From Vibrio lentus (lineage in GTDB: Bacteria > Pseudomonadota > Gammaproteobacteria > Enterobacterales > Vibrionaceae), in assembly GCF_030409755.1 (NCBI RefSeq), contig NZ_JAUFQE010000002.1, forward strand, positions 124,001-188,000: a stretch of DNA of 64,000 bases. The letters are read 5' to 3'. How positions within the stretch are numbered: the first letter of the stretch is position 1; every line of letters begins with the position of its first letter. The notes under the pieces are model-generated. The model worked only from the letters and a program-made list of their open reading frames with translations, was not told the origin of the DNA and ran no database searches. The translations under genes and the position numbers were made by a program. Positions 10,182-20,344 of this stretch are shown piece after piece.

Positions 10182-11528
10182 ATGAAATATTCACCATTAT
10201 TAGCGGTAGCAATTTCAGCGCTGTTCATTGTTGGGTGTGACGATGACGATGAACCAACGACACAACTGCAAGCCGTTCATGCATCACCCGATGCACCTCT
10301 AGCTAACGTTATTGTAAACAGTCAGGCTCGTTGGACTGGCGTTGATTATGCTCAAGCGTCTGGTTACGCCTCTGTCAATCAAGGACAGACATCAGTACAA
10401 GTCGATGTTCAACTTCCTGGTGACGCTGTCGCTACGGTGATCCCTCAAAGCCAATTCGATTTGAGCGGTGATTTAGATTACACCGTTATGGTGGTCGGTG
10501 ATGCTGATGGTTCCAATAACCCTGTAGAGGCTTTAGTCGTGACACGCCCCGCTGAGGGAACCGCAACAAGTTCAAGCCTAGATGTGCAAGTTGTACATGC
10601 AGCAACAGGAGTTGGTGCGGTGAACCTGTATGTTACTGGGCCGAGTGATCCGTTGGGCGCGCCGCTTGGGACTCTAGACTACAAAGATTTTACTGATGTG
10701 TTGAACATTCCAGCTGGTCAGTACCGAGTAAGATTAGAAACAGTGAGCGGAAGTGCTATTGCTTTTGACTCTGGAGAAATCACACTGTCTGGCGGTAGCG
10801 AGCTAACTATTGCGGCGGTGCCAAGAGCTGATTCAAACAGTGCATCTCCGGTGAAATTGATGGTGATGGATGGGAAAGGATCGTCTTTAATTTACGATAT
10901 GGCAGAAACTGCTGAGGTAAGAGTGGGGCACCTTGTTGATGGAGCACCGGTTGTTGATGTGTTCGTGAATGCAGCGGCATCGACTGATTTTGCAGATTTG
11001 ATGTTCAAAGATGTAACGATGTTTAAAGATTTGGCTGTGGGCAGTTACGACTTAGATGTGTATCAAGATGGAACCACGACTTCGGCATTCATTGACGTCG
11101 ATGGGTTAACTGTATTTGCTGGAATGGATTACAGCATTTATGCCGTCGGGACTGTCTCTCCATTGAACTTGGAAGCACTTGTCGTTCCTGAAAACCGTCG
11201 TCCGGTAGCGACTAGCGCAGTGTTGAACATCACCCATGCGGCGGCAAACCCAGTTGCAGCTTCGGTTGATATTTACTTGACTGAGAACGTAGGAATCTCT
11301 GGAAGTACTCCTGCGTTGAGTGATGTGAAATTTAAAGATTACGCGAATGGCATTTATGTGGCTGCGGGCTCTTATTATGTGACGATCACAGTCGCAGGTG
11401 ACCCATCGACTGTTGCGATTGATTCTGCGCCTGCAACTTTGACTAACGGGGTCGTGTATCAAGTGGTGGCGATTGATGATTCGATGGGAACTGGCTTTAA
11501 CTTAATAGTGAGTGATACGACAGACTAG
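10182..11528 (+). CDS. DUF4397 repeat lipoprotein
   Basis: A secreted lipoprotein of 448 residues. The start at 10182 follows a GGAGAG site and gives a lipoprotein signal, MKYSPLLAVAISALFIVGC, followed by an acidic DDDDE run that may favour outer-membrane sorting. The rest consists of repeated beta-rich units with recurring LQAVHASPDAPLANV / VQVVHAATGVGAVNLYV / VRVGHLVDGAPVVDVFV / LNITHAAANPVAASVDIYL openings and FKDYANG, YKDFTDV, FKDVTMF turns, each unit about 110 residues: about four copies of the DUF4397 fold. Its function is unknown; the design suggests a surface or periplasmic-face protein. The frame is open further upstream, but that part has no signal. Confidence 0.85.
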   Translation: MKYSPLLAVAISALFIVGCDDDDEPTTQLQAVHASPDAPLANVIVNSQARWTGVDYAQASGYASVNQGQTSVQVDVQLPGDAVATVIPQSQFDLSGDLDYTVMVVGDADGSNNPVEALVVTRPAEGTATSSSLDVQVVHAATGVGAVNLYVTGPSDPLGAPLGTLDYKDFTDVLNIPAGQYRVRLETVSGSAIAFDSGEITLSGGSELTIAAVPRADSNSASPVKLMVMDGKGSSLIYDMAETAEVRVGHLVDGAPVVDVFVNAAASTDFADLMFKDVTMFKDLAVGSYDLDVYQDGTTTSAFIDVDGLTVFAGMDYSIYAVGTVSPLNLEALVVPENRRPVATSAVLNITHAAANPVAASVDIYLTENVGISGSTPALSDVKFKDYANGIYVAAGSYYVTITVAGDPSTVAIDSAPATLTNGVVYQVVAIDDSMGTGFNLIVSDTTD

Positions 11529-11555
11529 CTCCTGAACATCTGAATACAGAAAATA

Positions 11556-11584
11556 AAAGAGGGTAGCTCATTGCTACCCTCTTT
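11556..11584 (+). terminator. Terminator between the DUF4397 gene and ampG
   Basis: The stem AGAGGGTAGC / GCTACCCTCT with a 5-nt loop is flanked by A-rich and T-rich runs, so it can terminate both the DUF4397 gene and the convergent ampG. Confidence 0.9.
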
Positions 11585-11603
11585 CTTTCGTTTGCTTTTT
11601 CTC

Positions 11604-12962
11604 TTATTCGTGGTTCTGTTTAGCTTTTTCTAACAAATCAGTGAAAAAGTGGCGTAACGAATAGAGCATGATCAAACTCGGTATCACCATTAATGATGTC
11701 AGTATAAAGAAGGTTGACCAGTCATTGAGGAAGTCGACCAATTCACCGCTGAAAGATGCCAACGTCGTTCGACCAAAATTACCTAAAGATGCTAATAGAG
11801 CATATTGCGTTGCAGAGAAAGCTTGCCCAGTTAATAGCGTTAAGAAGGAAACGAATGCCACTGTCGAAAAGGCGGTTGTGAAGTTATCGACAATAATCGT
11901 TGCAAGGAATAAGTTTTCATTGGGTCCTACTTGAGCAATCCATGCAAACATGAGGTTACTGGCAGCCATTGCCACACCGCCAATCATCAGCCCGCGCACA
12001 ATCCCGAACTTCACATTAAAGACACTGCCTAACAAGGTGAAGAAAATTGTTGCACCCCAACCAATTAACTTGGAATAGTGGCCGATTTGTTCATTGCTAA
12101 AGCCGATCTCTTTATAGAAGGGAATCGACATTCTGCCTAAGAAGGCTTCACCTATCTTAAACAGGAAGACGAACAACAGCAGGGTAATTGCAACTTGAAC
12201 ACCGTTTCTCTTAAAGAAATCGTAGAAAGGCTCTAGCACTGTAACGCTTAGCCAGGCCACAACTTTAGAACCCACAACCTTATTATGGCGCTGCTGTGCT
12301 TCTTTTTGTAGCGCTTCGCGTTGTGTTGTTGGTTCCCCAACAAATAAAGTGAATAGCATTAGAATAATGACAACACCAGCCATGCCGTAATACACGCCAT
12401 TCCAACCTATCGTATCGGCGTTGATAAAGGCGAGGTAACCCGGAAGAGAATAGCCTGTCCACCATCCCATCACGGCCATTGCGGATGCTTGTGGTAACTT
12501 TGATGATTCTGATTTTGGAAATGAATCAATACGGAAGGCATCAATCGCGACATCTTGGGTTGAAGAGGCGATCGCAATTCCGAGAGCAAGCATAGAGGTG
12601 AACATCAAGTCATTGGCTGGATTTACACCAGCGATGAAGAGTGTGCAGACCAATACAAAGCTTTGGCATAGGAATATCCAACTGCGTCGTTGACCTAATA
12701 TTGCATGTAGGATTGGCAGTTTGACTCGGTCTACCAATGGTGCCCAAAGAAAGTTAATGGCATAGACAGCGAATACACTACCGAAATAACCAATCGCAGC
12801 ACGAGTTAAACCAGCATCTTTTAGCCAGCCCGACATGTTAGAGCCGATAAGAACCCAAGGAAAGCCACTCGAACAACCCAGCATAAACACCCAAAGTAGA
12901 CGTTTATCTAGGTAGCTACGGAAGGTCTGCATCCAAGAAAGAGAGGGAGTGCCAGATGACAT
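11604..12962 (-). CDS. ampG: AmpG-type muropeptide permease (MFS)
   Basis: AmpG imports GlcNAc-anhydroMurNAc peptides from the periplasm for cell-wall recycling, and its cargo also signals beta-lactamase induction through AmpR where present. The 452-residue sequence has about 12 hydrophobic segments. The N-terminal LDKRLLWVFMLGCSSGFPWVLIGSNMSGWLKDAG and FLWAPLVDRVKLP, and STQDVAIDAFRID in TM5 region, are AmpG-family marks. It fits with lytic transglycosylase MltA in the same window as a source of its substrate. It lies upstream of no other gene on its strand within 600 bp except as a single unit. Confidence 0.92.
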   Translation of the reverse strand: MSSGTPSLSWMQTFRSYLDKRLLWVFMLGCSSGFPWVLIGSNMSGWLKDAGLTRAAIGYFGSVFAVYAINFLWAPLVDRVKLPILHAILGQRRSWIFLCQSFVLVCTLFIAGVNPANDLMFTSMLALGIAIASSTQDVAIDAFRIDSFPKSESSKLPQASAMAVMGWWTGYSLPGYLAFINADTIGWNGVYYGMAGVVIILMLFTLFVGEPTTQREALQKEAQQRHNKVVGSKVVAWLSVTVLEPFYDFFKRNGVQVAITLLLFVFLFKIGEAFLGRMSIPFYKEIGFSNEQIGHYSKLIGWGATIFFTLLGSVFNVKFGIVRGLMIGGVAMAASNLMFAWIAQVGPNENLFLATIIVDNFTTAFSTVAFVSFLTLLTGQAFSATQYALLASLGNFGRTTLASFSGELVDFLNDWSTFFILTSLMVIPSLIMLYSLRHFFTDLLEKAKQNHE

Positions 12963-12980
12963 GGGGCGTCCTTGTATAGA

Positions 12981-13006
12981 AAAACGCCCTTAAGAGGTTA
13001 AGGGCG
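12981..13006 (-). terminator. Terminator after the cyclophilin gene
   Basis: Stem CGCCCTTAA / TTAAGGGCG with a GAGG loop; read on the minus strand it is followed by TTTT, just after the ppiA stop. Confidence 0.88.
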
Positions 13007-13016
13007 CTGTATGAGA

Positions 13017-13565
13017 TTACTTAAGAAGTGTTACTTTGTTGATGATGATTGGGTCGGCTGGGATATCTGACATACGGCCCATTCGCTTAGTCGGAATGGT
13101 TGCCATCTTTTGTACGACATCGAAACCTTCAGTCACCGTACCGAAGACAGCGTAGCCAGGGTTGCCACCTTTTGCATTCAAGAAGTCGTTATCCGAAAAG
13201 TTGATGAAGAACTGGCGAGTCGCAGAATCTGGCGCGTTAGTGCGAGCCATTGCAATCGTTGCTGTATCATTCTTTAGACCGTTACTGCCTTCATTTTTGA
13301 TAGGGGCATAAGTCGCTTGTTGATTCATGTCTTGATCGAAGCCGCCGCCTTGCGCCATAAAGCCAGGAATAACACGGTGGAAGATAGTGCCTTCATAGCT
13401 ACCGTCGGCAACATATTTAAGGAAGTTATCAACACTAATCGGTGCTTGCTCTTGGTTTAGCTCGATAGTGAAGTCGCCTAATGTCGTCTCTACGTTCACT
13501 TTAGGGCCAGCCCAAACGCTCACGCTAACCAGCATTAATGCAATAGAAGTCAAAATACGGCTCAT
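13017..13565 (-). CDS. ppiA: Periplasmic peptidyl-prolyl cis-trans isomerase A (cyclophilin)
   Basis: A cyclophilin that interconverts cis and trans Xaa-Pro bonds in exported proteins. The signal peptide MSRILTSIALMLVSVSVWA with cleavage before GPKVN places it in the periplasm. Catalytic-core motifs are GTIFHRVIPGFMAQGGGF (arginine and phenylalanine of the active site), ARTNAPDSATRQFFINF and GYAVFGTVTEGFDVV. The length of 182 residues fits E. coli PpiA. The ATG shares one base with the stop of the upstream lipoprotein gene (TAATG), so the two are translationally coupled in one operon. Confidence 0.92.
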   Translation of the reverse strand: MSRILTSIALMLVSVSVWAGPKVNVETTLGDFTIELNQEQAPISVDNFLKYVADGSYEGTIFHRVIPGFMAQGGGFDQDMNQQATYAPIKNEGSNGLKNDTATIAMARTNAPDSATRQFFINFSDNDFLNAKGGNPGYAVFGTVTEGFDVVQKMATIPTKRMGRMSDIPADPIIINKVTLLK

Positions 13566-14134
13566 TAGAAACGTTCCTTCATGTAGTTTTGCAGTTCAGC
13601 GTCGTTAGCAATCTCAGTAAGAACCAAATTGATCACATCGTTAAGAACCATTGAGATATCGTCGTTTGAAGCGCTTAATGCACCAGTACGAGTTGCCGTA
13701 CCGTTGAATGTTTTAACGAGCTTACCTTCAGGTGTTTCAGCCGTTACTTCAAGTGTTACTTTACCGTCCATTTTGTTTTCCATAATAGTGTGTTCTACGG
13801 TAACAAGCGCTTCTTGAATCTCTAAAACAATTGAGTTTTCACTGTTTACGCTTGCACGGAAACCTTGAGAGTCCAGTTGTTTTGCTAATGCGTCCTCTAG
13901 AGAAATACGCATGTTTTGTTTAGCGTGAATCGGCTGGATATTTGAACGGCCACTATCAACCAAAGCAACATACTGAGCGGCACGAACATCTTTGCTCGTT
14001 AGTGTGTATGTTTTGTTTTGAACGATATTGCTTGAGCTTAGTGAAGCTTCTGGCATTACGTTGATCTGTTCTTGCTGAGGGGCTGAACAGGCAGTCAGAG
14101 CCATGATAGAAGCAGCCAAAATCAGTTTTTTCAT
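13565..14134 (-). CDS. YajG-family lipoprotein
   Basis: A 189-residue lipoprotein with signal MKKLILAASIMALTAC and a C-terminal domain rich in alternating strands and charged turns (VALVDSGRSNIQP, LEIQEALVTVEHTIMENKMDGKV). This matches the YajG family, whose function is unknown. In E. coli yajG sits next to ampG; here ampG is also close, one gene away on the same strand, which supports the assignment. It is coupled to ppiA by a one-base overlap. Confidence 0.85.
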   Translation of the reverse strand: MKKLILAASIMALTACSAPQQEQINVMPEASLSSSNIVQNKTYTLTSKDVRAAQYVALVDSGRSNIQPIHAKQNMRISLEDALAKQLDSQGFRASVNSENSIVLEIQEALVTVEHTIMENKMDGKVTLEVTAETPEGKLVKTFNGTATRTGALSASNDDISMVLNDVINLVLTEIANDAELQNYMKERF

Positions 14135-14201
14135 TCCTTTATCCTTTCTAAATTCACACCAGAAGCTCGGTATTTTAAATTCTTATGAAGCAGTCTACTG
14201 C

Positions 14202-15353
14202 CTATTTATTAAAATTTGCAGGCTCTCTTGTTGCCTGTAATATCTCAAATTTTTGGTTCAATTCAAGCGTTTCGACATTTGCTTCACCAAATAATCTTGC
14301 TAGTTTGACATCGTATCCGAGGTGTCGGTTACCAATAACAATTAATTTGCCCCCGTTACTAAGAACATGCTTTGCATCACAGAACATTTGCCACGCAATG
14401 TGATCCGTGATCGCTTGCTGTTGGTGGAACGGAGGGTTACACATAACTAAGTAGGTGCTGTTTTTCTTAAAGCCATCTAAACAGTTGTTTGCGATGAACT
14501 GGAAGTTACCTTCTTCGCCAAGGTTGTCTTTTACATTCTGGCGTGCAGACTCCACAGCCATGAAGCTTTCGTCTACACAGGTAATACGAGCTTGTGGGTT
14601 TAACTGACCAGCTTTCACACTCAGTACACCATTACCACAACCCAAATCAATTATGTGACGCAATTCTGGATCTTGTGGAATGTGTTCCAACATATAACGA
14701 GCGCCTTGATCGAGTGACTCGCCTGAGTAAACATTTGGTAAATTTTTCAAGCGAATATCTTCACCGTCCACATCCCATTCAACATAAGGTTCTACTGTTT
14801 GAATCGGTTGGCAGTTTGGAGAAGAGAACACAAGGCGATGTTTTTTCTTAGCCAGAGAGGTTTTGGTTTCGCCCAGATACTTTTCAAACAGGTTCAGTGT
14901 TGAAGTGTGGATCTCTTTTACTTTATTCACACCAATTACTTGGCAGCCTTCAGGCAGTGCTTGGCGCAATTGACTCAATTGCCATATTAGGTGGCGGTTG
15001 GTTTTTGGCAATTGCATGATCACAAGGTCGATACCGTGTGGAATATCATCCATCGTGTTTAAAAAGTTCACACGGTTGCTCTGATTGCGCTGTAAGTTTT
15101 TTAGCGTTCCGCGATGAGAAATGAAAGAGTCACTCATCATGGTCACATCATGGTCTTTCGAGAACCAAGCGGATAGGGCGCCAAAACTGTCGTTCATTAT
15201 CAGGATGTGTTTACCAGGTTCAAGATTCATCTCTTCAACATGGCTAATCAGGTATTCGTCGCCGGCATCCCAAGCTTGAAGGGTTTCATTTGAACGGTTG
15301 GGGAAACGATTTAGGGTTAAAGTTCTATCGTGAAGGGTAAGTTCAGTTTTCAT
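14202..15353 (-). CDS. rlmG: 23S rRNA (guanine-1835-N2)-methyltransferase RlmG
   Basis: RlmG methylates G1835 of 23S rRNA with S-adenosylmethionine. The protein has the two tandem Rossmann-like domains of the RlmG/RsmC group: a degenerate N-terminal one (EPGKHILIMNDSFGALSAWF) and an active C-terminal one with the SAM loop IIDLGCGNGVLSV and the catalytic VMCNPPFHQQQA at about residue 310. Length 383 fits E. coli YgjO. It is transcribed alone, divergent from bolA. Confidence 0.93.
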   Translation of the reverse strand: MKTELTLHDRTLTLNRFPNRSNETLQAWDAGDEYLISHVEEMNLEPGKHILIMNDSFGALSAWFSKDHDVTMMSDSFISHRGTLKNLQRNQSNRVNFLNTMDDIPHGIDLVIMQLPKTNRHLIWQLSQLRQALPEGCQVIGVNKVKEIHTSTLNLFEKYLGETKTSLAKKKHRLVFSSPNCQPIQTVEPYVEWDVDGEDIRLKNLPNVYSGESLDQGARYMLEHIPQDPELRHIIDLGCGNGVLSVKAGQLNPQARITCVDESFMAVESARQNVKDNLGEEGNFQFIANNCLDGFKKNSTYLVMCNPPFHQQQAITDHIAWQMFCDAKHVLSNGGKLIVIGNRHLGYDVKLARLFGEANVETLELNQKFEILQATREPANFNK

Positions 15354-15527
15354 TGCTTGAGATACTTATGTAAGAAATAACAAAGATATTGTCTCAAATG
15401 CAGACTGAACAAGATATAAAAAACTCGACTAAACCCCTTGAGTCAGCGATGAAATACTCAGACAGTCGCTTAGTTAGGGTTTATACTGGAGCGACAGATA
15501 ATGCCAATACGCTATTAAGGAATCACA

Positions 15528-15836
15528 ATGATCCAAGAAGTTATCGAAACAAAATTGCACAATGAGTTTTCACCAAGTCATTTAAACGTGGTGAATGAGA
15601 GCTATATGCACAATGTTCCGGCTGGTTCTGAGAGTCATTTTAAAGTGATTGTTGTCAGCGATGTGTTTGAAGGTTTGCGTCTTATTGCTCGTCACCGAGC
15701 GGTAAATAAAGCACTTTCAGAAGAACTGGCGAATAATATTCACGCGCTATCCATTCATACCTATACAAAAGATGAATGGATGAAGCAGTTAGATAACGTG
15801 CCAGACAGCCCTATGTGTATGGGCGGTGGAAAGTAA
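15528..15836 (+). CDS. bolA: BolA-family protein
   Basis: A 102-residue BolA/IbaG-type protein. BolA partners monothiol glutaredoxins in iron-sulfur handling and affects cell shape in stationary phase. The central [23 protein letters not shown] with the conserved histidine of the class II KH-like fold and the C-terminal [13 protein letters not shown] are family marks. The C terminus ends in CMGGGK. The start has an AAGGA site (TTAAGGAATCACAATG). It is a single gene closed by a hairpin. Confidence 0.92.
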   Translation: MIQEVIETKLHNEFSPSHLNVVNESYMHNVPAGSESHFKVIVVSDVFEGLRLIARHRAVNKALSEELANNIHALSIHTYTKDEWMKQLDNVPDSPMCMGGGK

Positions 15837-15854
15837 TAGATTCAATACATATAA

Positions 15855-15880
15855 AGAGAGGTGGTTATGCCGCCTCTTTT
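15855..15880 (+). terminator. Terminator after bolA
   Basis: Stem AGAGGTGGT / GCCGCCTCT (with G-U pairs) followed by TTTT, 20 bp after the bolA stop. Confidence 0.88.
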
Positions 15881-16357
15881 GTCATCAAAACTATGTGTTT
15901 TTAGGTTTTATATCACTCAGATTGATGTCAAATTGAGCTATCAAAAACACCTATAATGAGTAATGTTTTTATTAACAGTGTTTCAACATAACTCGTAAAA
16001 TATTAGTTTGTGACAGAGTATTAATCTCTTGTTTAAAACACGATTCAAAAGCCATTTTATCTGTGCGGCTCGTCAAATTTATACATATTTGAGAGTCCAT
16101 ATGCTTCAAATCTCACCAAATAAAGGCCGTATTCAAGTTATTGGTCATGGCATCAAGTTGTCAAAAAATGCTAGAATACGGCACCTGATAAATCTCACAT
16201 AATTAGTGTGATGAATTTATTAAGATAATGTTGCGATTTTGGTATCTCAAATCTACCGAAACCGGACACTGTAATGTCGTGTCTAAGGGCGGAATAAAAC
16301 GTCCTGAATTTACGCAATTAAAAGAATCTTTTTCCCGATAAAGTAGTGCAAGTGCGT
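15881..16357 (+). other. Long leader region of the nqr operon
   Basis: This 477-bp stretch has no gene. The last 160 bp before nqrA contain two small hairpins: GACAC / GTGTC near 16265-16285 and AGGGCG / CGTCCT near 16286-16307. The upper part is A+T-rich and probably holds the nqr promoter. I do not recognise a known riboswitch and see no obvious leader peptide. The nqrA start lacks a strong Shine-Dalgarno site. Confidence 0.4.
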
Positions 16358-17698
16358 ATGATTACAATAAAGAAGGGTTTGGATCTTCCTATCGCAGGAA
16401 CTCCATCCCAGGTGATTAATGATGGTAAGTCCATCACTAAAGTCGCCTTGCTTGGCGAAGAGTACGTTGGTATGCGTCCTACGATGCATACTCGCGTTGG
16501 TGATGAAGTGAAGAAAGGCCAAGTTCTTTTTGCAGATAAAAAGAACCCAGGTGTTGTATTTACTTCTCCAGCAAGCGGTAAAGTTATTGAAGTGAACCGT
16601 GGTGCTAAGCGTGTTCTTCAATCAGTAGTGATTGAAGTAGCAGGCAATGAGCAAATCACGTTCAATAGCTATGAAGCTAACCAACTAGTAGGCCTTGACC
16701 GTGAAACGGTTAAAGCTCAGTTAGTTGAGTCTGGCGCATGGACCGCTTTGCGAACTCGTCCGTTCAGCAAGGTTCCAGCCATTGATTCTGAAACTCAGGC
16801 TATTTTCGTAACTGCTATGGATACTAATCCGCTAGCAGCTGAGCCAGAATTAATCATTAACGAGCAGTCTGATGCTTTCGTTGCTGGTTTAGATCTTCTT
16901 TCAATTCTGACTAACGGTAAAGTGTACGTTTGTAAAAAAGGTACTAGCTTACCTCGTTCAGCTCAGTCTAACGTTGAAGAACATGTTTTTGATGGCCCAC
17001 ACCCTGCAGGTCTTGCAGGCACGCATATGCATTACCTATACCCGGTAAATGCACAAAATGTAGCGTGGAGCATTAACTACCAAGACGTGATCGCATTCGG
17101 TAAGCTTTTCCTTACTGGTGAGATTTACTCTGAGCGTGTTGTTTCTCTGGCTGGTCCAGTGGTGAATAACCCTCGTCTAGTTCGTACTCAAATTGGTGCT
17201 AGCCTTGAAGAGTTGACGGACAGCGAGTTGATGCCAGGTGAAGTTCGCCTGATCTCAGGTTCAGTGCTATCTGGTGTTCACGCTTCAGGTCCACATGCTT
17301 ACCTTGGCCGTTACCATCAACAAGTTTCGGTTCTTCGTGAAGGTCGTGATAAAGAGCTATTCGGCTGGGCTATGCCTGGTAAGAACAAGTTCTCTGTTAC
17401 TCGTTCATTCCTTGGTCACGTGTTTAAAGGTCAGTTGTTCAACATGACAACGACGACAAACGGTAGTGATCGCTCTATGGTTCCAATTGGTAACTACGAG
17501 AAAGTAATGCCATTAGATATGGAGCCTACTTTGCTGCTTCGCGATCTATGCGCTGGCGACGTTGATAGTGCACAAGCACTTGGTGCGCTAGAGCTAGATG
17601 AAGAAGATTTAGCACTGTGTACCTTTGTATGTCCTGGTAAGTACGAGTACGGTCAGTTACTTCGTGAATGCCTAGATACAATTGTGAAGGAAGGGTAA
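16358..17698 (+). CDS. nqrA: Na+-translocating NADH:quinone reductase subunit A
   Basis: NqrA is the peripheral cytoplasmic subunit of Na+-NQR, the sodium-pumping respiratory complex, and takes part in ubiquinone binding. The start [20 protein letters not shown] at 16358 gives 446 residues, the length of the Vibrio cholerae protein; an in-frame GTG 12 bp upstream is less likely. The motifs [51 protein letters not shown] and [18 protein letters not shown] are typical. First gene of nqrABCDEF, with nqrB 5 bp after its stop. Confidence 0.97.
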   Translation: MITIKKGLDLPIAGTPSQVINDGKSITKVALLGEEYVGMRPTMHTRVGDEVKKGQVLFADKKNPGVVFTSPASGKVIEVNRGAKRVLQSVVIEVAGNEQITFNSYEANQLVGLDRETVKAQLVESGAWTALRTRPFSKVPAIDSETQAIFVTAMDTNPLAAEPELIINEQSDAFVAGLDLLSILTNGKVYVCKKGTSLPRSAQSNVEEHVFDGPHPAGLAGTHMHYLYPVNAQNVAWSINYQDVIAFGKLFLTGEIYSERVVSLAGPVVNNPRLVRTQIGASLEELTDSELMPGEVRLISGSVLSGVHASGPHAYLGRYHQQVSVLREGRDKELFGWAMPGKNKFSVTRSFLGHVFKGQLFNMTTTTNGSDRSMVPIGNYEKVMPLDMEPTLLLRDLCAGDVDSAQALGALELDEEDLALCTFVCPGKYEYGQLLRECLDTIVKEG

Positions 17699-17703
17699 TT
17701 TTC

Positions 17704-18948
17704 ATGGGCCTTAAAAAGTTTATTGAAGACATCGAGCATCATTTTGAACCAGGTGGTAAACACGAAACGTGGTTTGCGCTTTACGAAGCAGCAGCAACAC
17801 TTTTCTACACACCAGGTACTGTTACAAAGAAAAGCTCGCATGTCCGTGATAGCGTTGATTTAAAACGCATCATGATCATGGTTTGGCTTGCGGTATTCCC
17901 AGCAATGTTCTGGGGTATGTACAACGCAGGTGGTCAGGCTATCGCAGCACTAAACCACATGTATTCAGGTGCAGAACTAGTTTCTATCATTGATGGTAAC
18001 TGGCACTACTGGCTAACCGAAATGCTTGGAGCCTCCTTAGGGGCCGATGCAGGTTGGGGTAGTAAGATGCTCTTGGGTGCGACTTACTTCTTACCTATCT
18101 ACGCAACGGTATTTATCGTTGGTGGTTTCTGGGAAGTGCTGTTCTGTATGGTGCGTAAGCACGAAGTAAACGAAGGTTTCTTTGTTACTTCTATCTTATT
18201 TGCGCTTATCGTTCCGCCAACGCTTCCTCTATGGCAAGCAGCACTAGGTATTACCTTTGGTGTTGTTGTAGCTAAAGAGATCTTCGGTGGTACGGGTCGT
18301 AACTTCTTGAACCCTGCTCTTGCTGGTCGTGCGTTCCTATTCTTTGCATACCCTGCACAGATTTCAGGTGACGTAGTTTGGACCGCTGCAGATGGCTTCT
18401 CTGGTGCAACTGCTCTTAGCCAATGGGCTCAAGGCGGCGGTAGTGCACTAATGAACGTAACATCGGGTGAAGCAATCACTTGGATGGACGCATTCATTGG
18501 TAACATTCCAGGTTCTATCGGTGAAGTTTCAACGCTTGCACTTATGATTGGTGCAGCAATGATTGTTTACATGGGCATTGCTTCATGGCGCATCATTGCG
18601 GGTGTAATGATCGGTATGATTGCTGTGTCTACGCTGTTCAACGTGATCGGTTCTGATACTAACGCAATGTTCAGTATGCCTTGGCACTGGCACCTAGTTC
18701 TAGGTGGCTTCGCATTCGGTATGTTCTTCATGGCGACAGACCCAGTATCAGCTTCATTTACCAATAAAGGTAAGTGGTGGTACGGCATCCTAATCGGCGC
18801 AATGTGTGTAATGATTCGTGTAGTTAACCCTGCATACCCAGAAGGCATGATGCTTGCGATTCTATTCGCAAACCTATTTGCTCCTCTGTTTGACCACGTT
18901 GTAATCGAGAAGAACATTAAGCGGAGACTAGCGCGCTATGGCAAGTAA
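17704..18948 (+). CDS. nqrB: Na+-translocating NADH:quinone reductase subunit B
   Basis: NqrB is the large membrane subunit that carries covalently bound FMN and riboflavin and forms much of the Na+ path. The start [18 protein letters not shown] at 17704 gives 414 residues. About ten membrane segments are visible. The flavinylation motif [13 protein letters not shown] holds the threonine to which ApbE attaches FMN (about residue 236). [25 protein letters not shown] is another family mark. The gene overlaps nqrC by 11 bp. Confidence 0.97.
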   Translation: MGLKKFIEDIEHHFEPGGKHETWFALYEAAATLFYTPGTVTKKSSHVRDSVDLKRIMIMVWLAVFPAMFWGMYNAGGQAIAALNHMYSGAELVSIIDGNWHYWLTEMLGASLGADAGWGSKMLLGATYFLPIYATVFIVGGFWEVLFCMVRKHEVNEGFFVTSILFALIVPPTLPLWQAALGITFGVVVAKEIFGGTGRNFLNPALAGRAFLFFAYPAQISGDVVWTAADGFSGATALSQWAQGGGSALMNVTSGEAITWMDAFIGNIPGSIGEVSTLALMIGAAMIVYMGIASWRIIAGVMIGMIAVSTLFNVIGSDTNAMFSMPWHWHLVLGGFAFGMFFMATDPVSASFTNKGKWWYGILIGAMCVMIRVVNPAYPEGMMLAILFANLFAPLFDHVVIEKNIKRRLARYGK

Positions 18949-19705
18949 TAACGATAGCATTAAAAAGACGCTGTTTGTTGTTATCGCATTGAGCCTAGTG
19001 TGCTCAATCATCGTTTCAACAGCTGCAGTTGTTCTTAAACCTAAGCAACAAGCTAACGCAGTTCTGGATCAGCAAACTAAGATCCTTGAAGTTGCGGGCA
19101 TTGAACTTGCGGGTAATATTCCAGAACTGTACGCAGAGAACATCGAACCTCGTTTAGTTGATTTCGCTACTGGCGATTTCGTTGACGGCGATGCTGCTGC
19201 ATACGACCAACGTAAAGCGGCAAAAGATCCAGCTCAGTCAATCAAGCTTTCAGCTGAAGATGACATCGCTAAGATCATTCGTCGTGCTAACACGGGTACT
19301 GTATACCTAGTGAAAGATGGCGCTGAGACTTCTAAAGTTATCATCCCTGTTCACGGTAACGGCCTTTGGTCAATGATGTACGCATTCGTTGCGGTAGAAA
19401 CTGATGGCAACACAGTTTCTGGTATCACTTACTACGAGCAAGGTGAAACTCCTGGACTTGGTGGTGAAGTTGAGAACCCAACTTGGCGCGCTCAATTCGT
19501 TGGTAAGAAATTATTCGACGAAAACCACAAACCTGCTATTCAGGTTGTTAAAGGTGGCGCTCCTCAAGGTTCTGAGCACGGTGTAGATGGCCTTTCTGGT
19601 GCAACACTGACTAGCGTTGGTGTTCAACATACATTTGACTTCTGGTTAGGTGATATGGGCTTTGGTCCGTTCCTAGCAAAAGTTCGTGACGGAGGTCTGA
19701 ACTAA
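18938..19705 (+). CDS. nqrC: Na+-translocating NADH:quinone reductase subunit C
   Basis: NqrC is anchored by one N-terminal membrane segment ([23 protein letters not shown]) with a periplasmic FMN-binding domain. The motif [13 protein letters not shown] carries the threonine (about residue 225) that receives covalent FMN, and [15 protein letters not shown] is the flavin-contact loop. Length 255 fits the family. It overlaps nqrB at its 5' end and shares one base with the nqrD start (TAATG), showing translational coupling. Confidence 0.97.
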   Translation: MASNNDSIKKTLFVVIALSLVCSIIVSTAAVVLKPKQQANAVLDQQTKILEVAGIELAGNIPELYAENIEPRLVDFATGDFVDGDAAAYDQRKAAKDPAQSIKLSAEDDIAKIIRRANTGTVYLVKDGAETSKVIIPVHGNGLWSMMYAFVAVETDGNTVSGITYYEQGETPGLGGEVENPTWRAQFVGKKLFDENHKPAIQVVKGGAPQGSEHGVDGLSGATLTSVGVQHTFDFWLGDMGFGPFLAKVRDGGLN

Positions 19706-20337
19706 TGTCTAGTGCAAAAGAAATTAAAAAGAGCATCTTAGCGCCTGTGTTGGATAACAACCCAATCGCGCTACAGGTTCTTGGTGTGTGTTCTGCTCTT
19801 GCGGTAACCACTAAGCTAGAAACAGCATTTGTTATGACTATCGCAGTAATGTTCGTTACTGCTCTGTCTAACTTCTTCGTTTCTTTGATCCGTAACCACA
19901 TTCCTAACAGTGTGCGTATCATCGTTCAGATGGCAATTATCGCATCATTAGTAATCGTGGTAGACCAAGTGCTTAAAGCATACCTATACGATATCTCTAA
20001 GCAGCTATCTGTATTCGTAGGCCTAATCATTACTAACTGTATTGTAATGGGTCGTGCTGAAGCATTCGCAATGAAGTCTGCGCCAATCCCATCTCTAATC
20101 GATGGTCTTGGTAACGGTCTTGGTTACGGTTTCGTTCTTATCACTGTTGGTTTCTTCCGTGAGCTTCTAGGCTCTGGCAAACTATTTGGTATGGAAGTAC
20201 TACCTCTAGTGAGCAACGGTGGTTGGTATCAGCCAAACGGCTTGATGCTTCTAGCACCTTCTGCATTCTTCCTAATTGGTTTCTTGATTTGGGCAATTCG
20301 TGTGTTCAAACCAGAACAAGTAGAAGCGAAGGGGTAA
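19705..20337 (+). CDS. nqrD: Na+-translocating NADH:quinone reductase subunit D
   Basis: A 210-residue, six-helix membrane subunit homologous to NqrE. Together NqrD and NqrE hold an iron-sulfur centre in the membrane; the cysteines in [17 protein letters not shown] (about residue 29) and [16 protein letters not shown] (about residue 112) correspond to its ligands. Other marks are [13 protein letters not shown] and [13 protein letters not shown]. It is coupled to nqrC by a one-base overlap and ends 7 bp before nqrE. Confidence 0.97.
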   Translation: MSSAKEIKKSILAPVLDNNPIALQVLGVCSALAVTTKLETAFVMTIAVMFVTALSNFFVSLIRNHIPNSVRIIVQMAIIASLVIVVDQVLKAYLYDISKQLSVFVGLIITNCIVMGRAEAFAMKSAPIPSLIDGLGNGLGYGFVLITVGFFRELLGSGKLFGMEVLPLVSNGGWYQPNGLMLLAPSAFFLIGFLIWAIRVFKPEQVEAKG

Positions 20338-20344
20338 GGTAGTC

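Noticed and set aside
15881..16357. Known riboswitch before nqrA
   Set aside because: I could not match the leader to any known riboswitch consensus by eye; only two small hairpins are visible.
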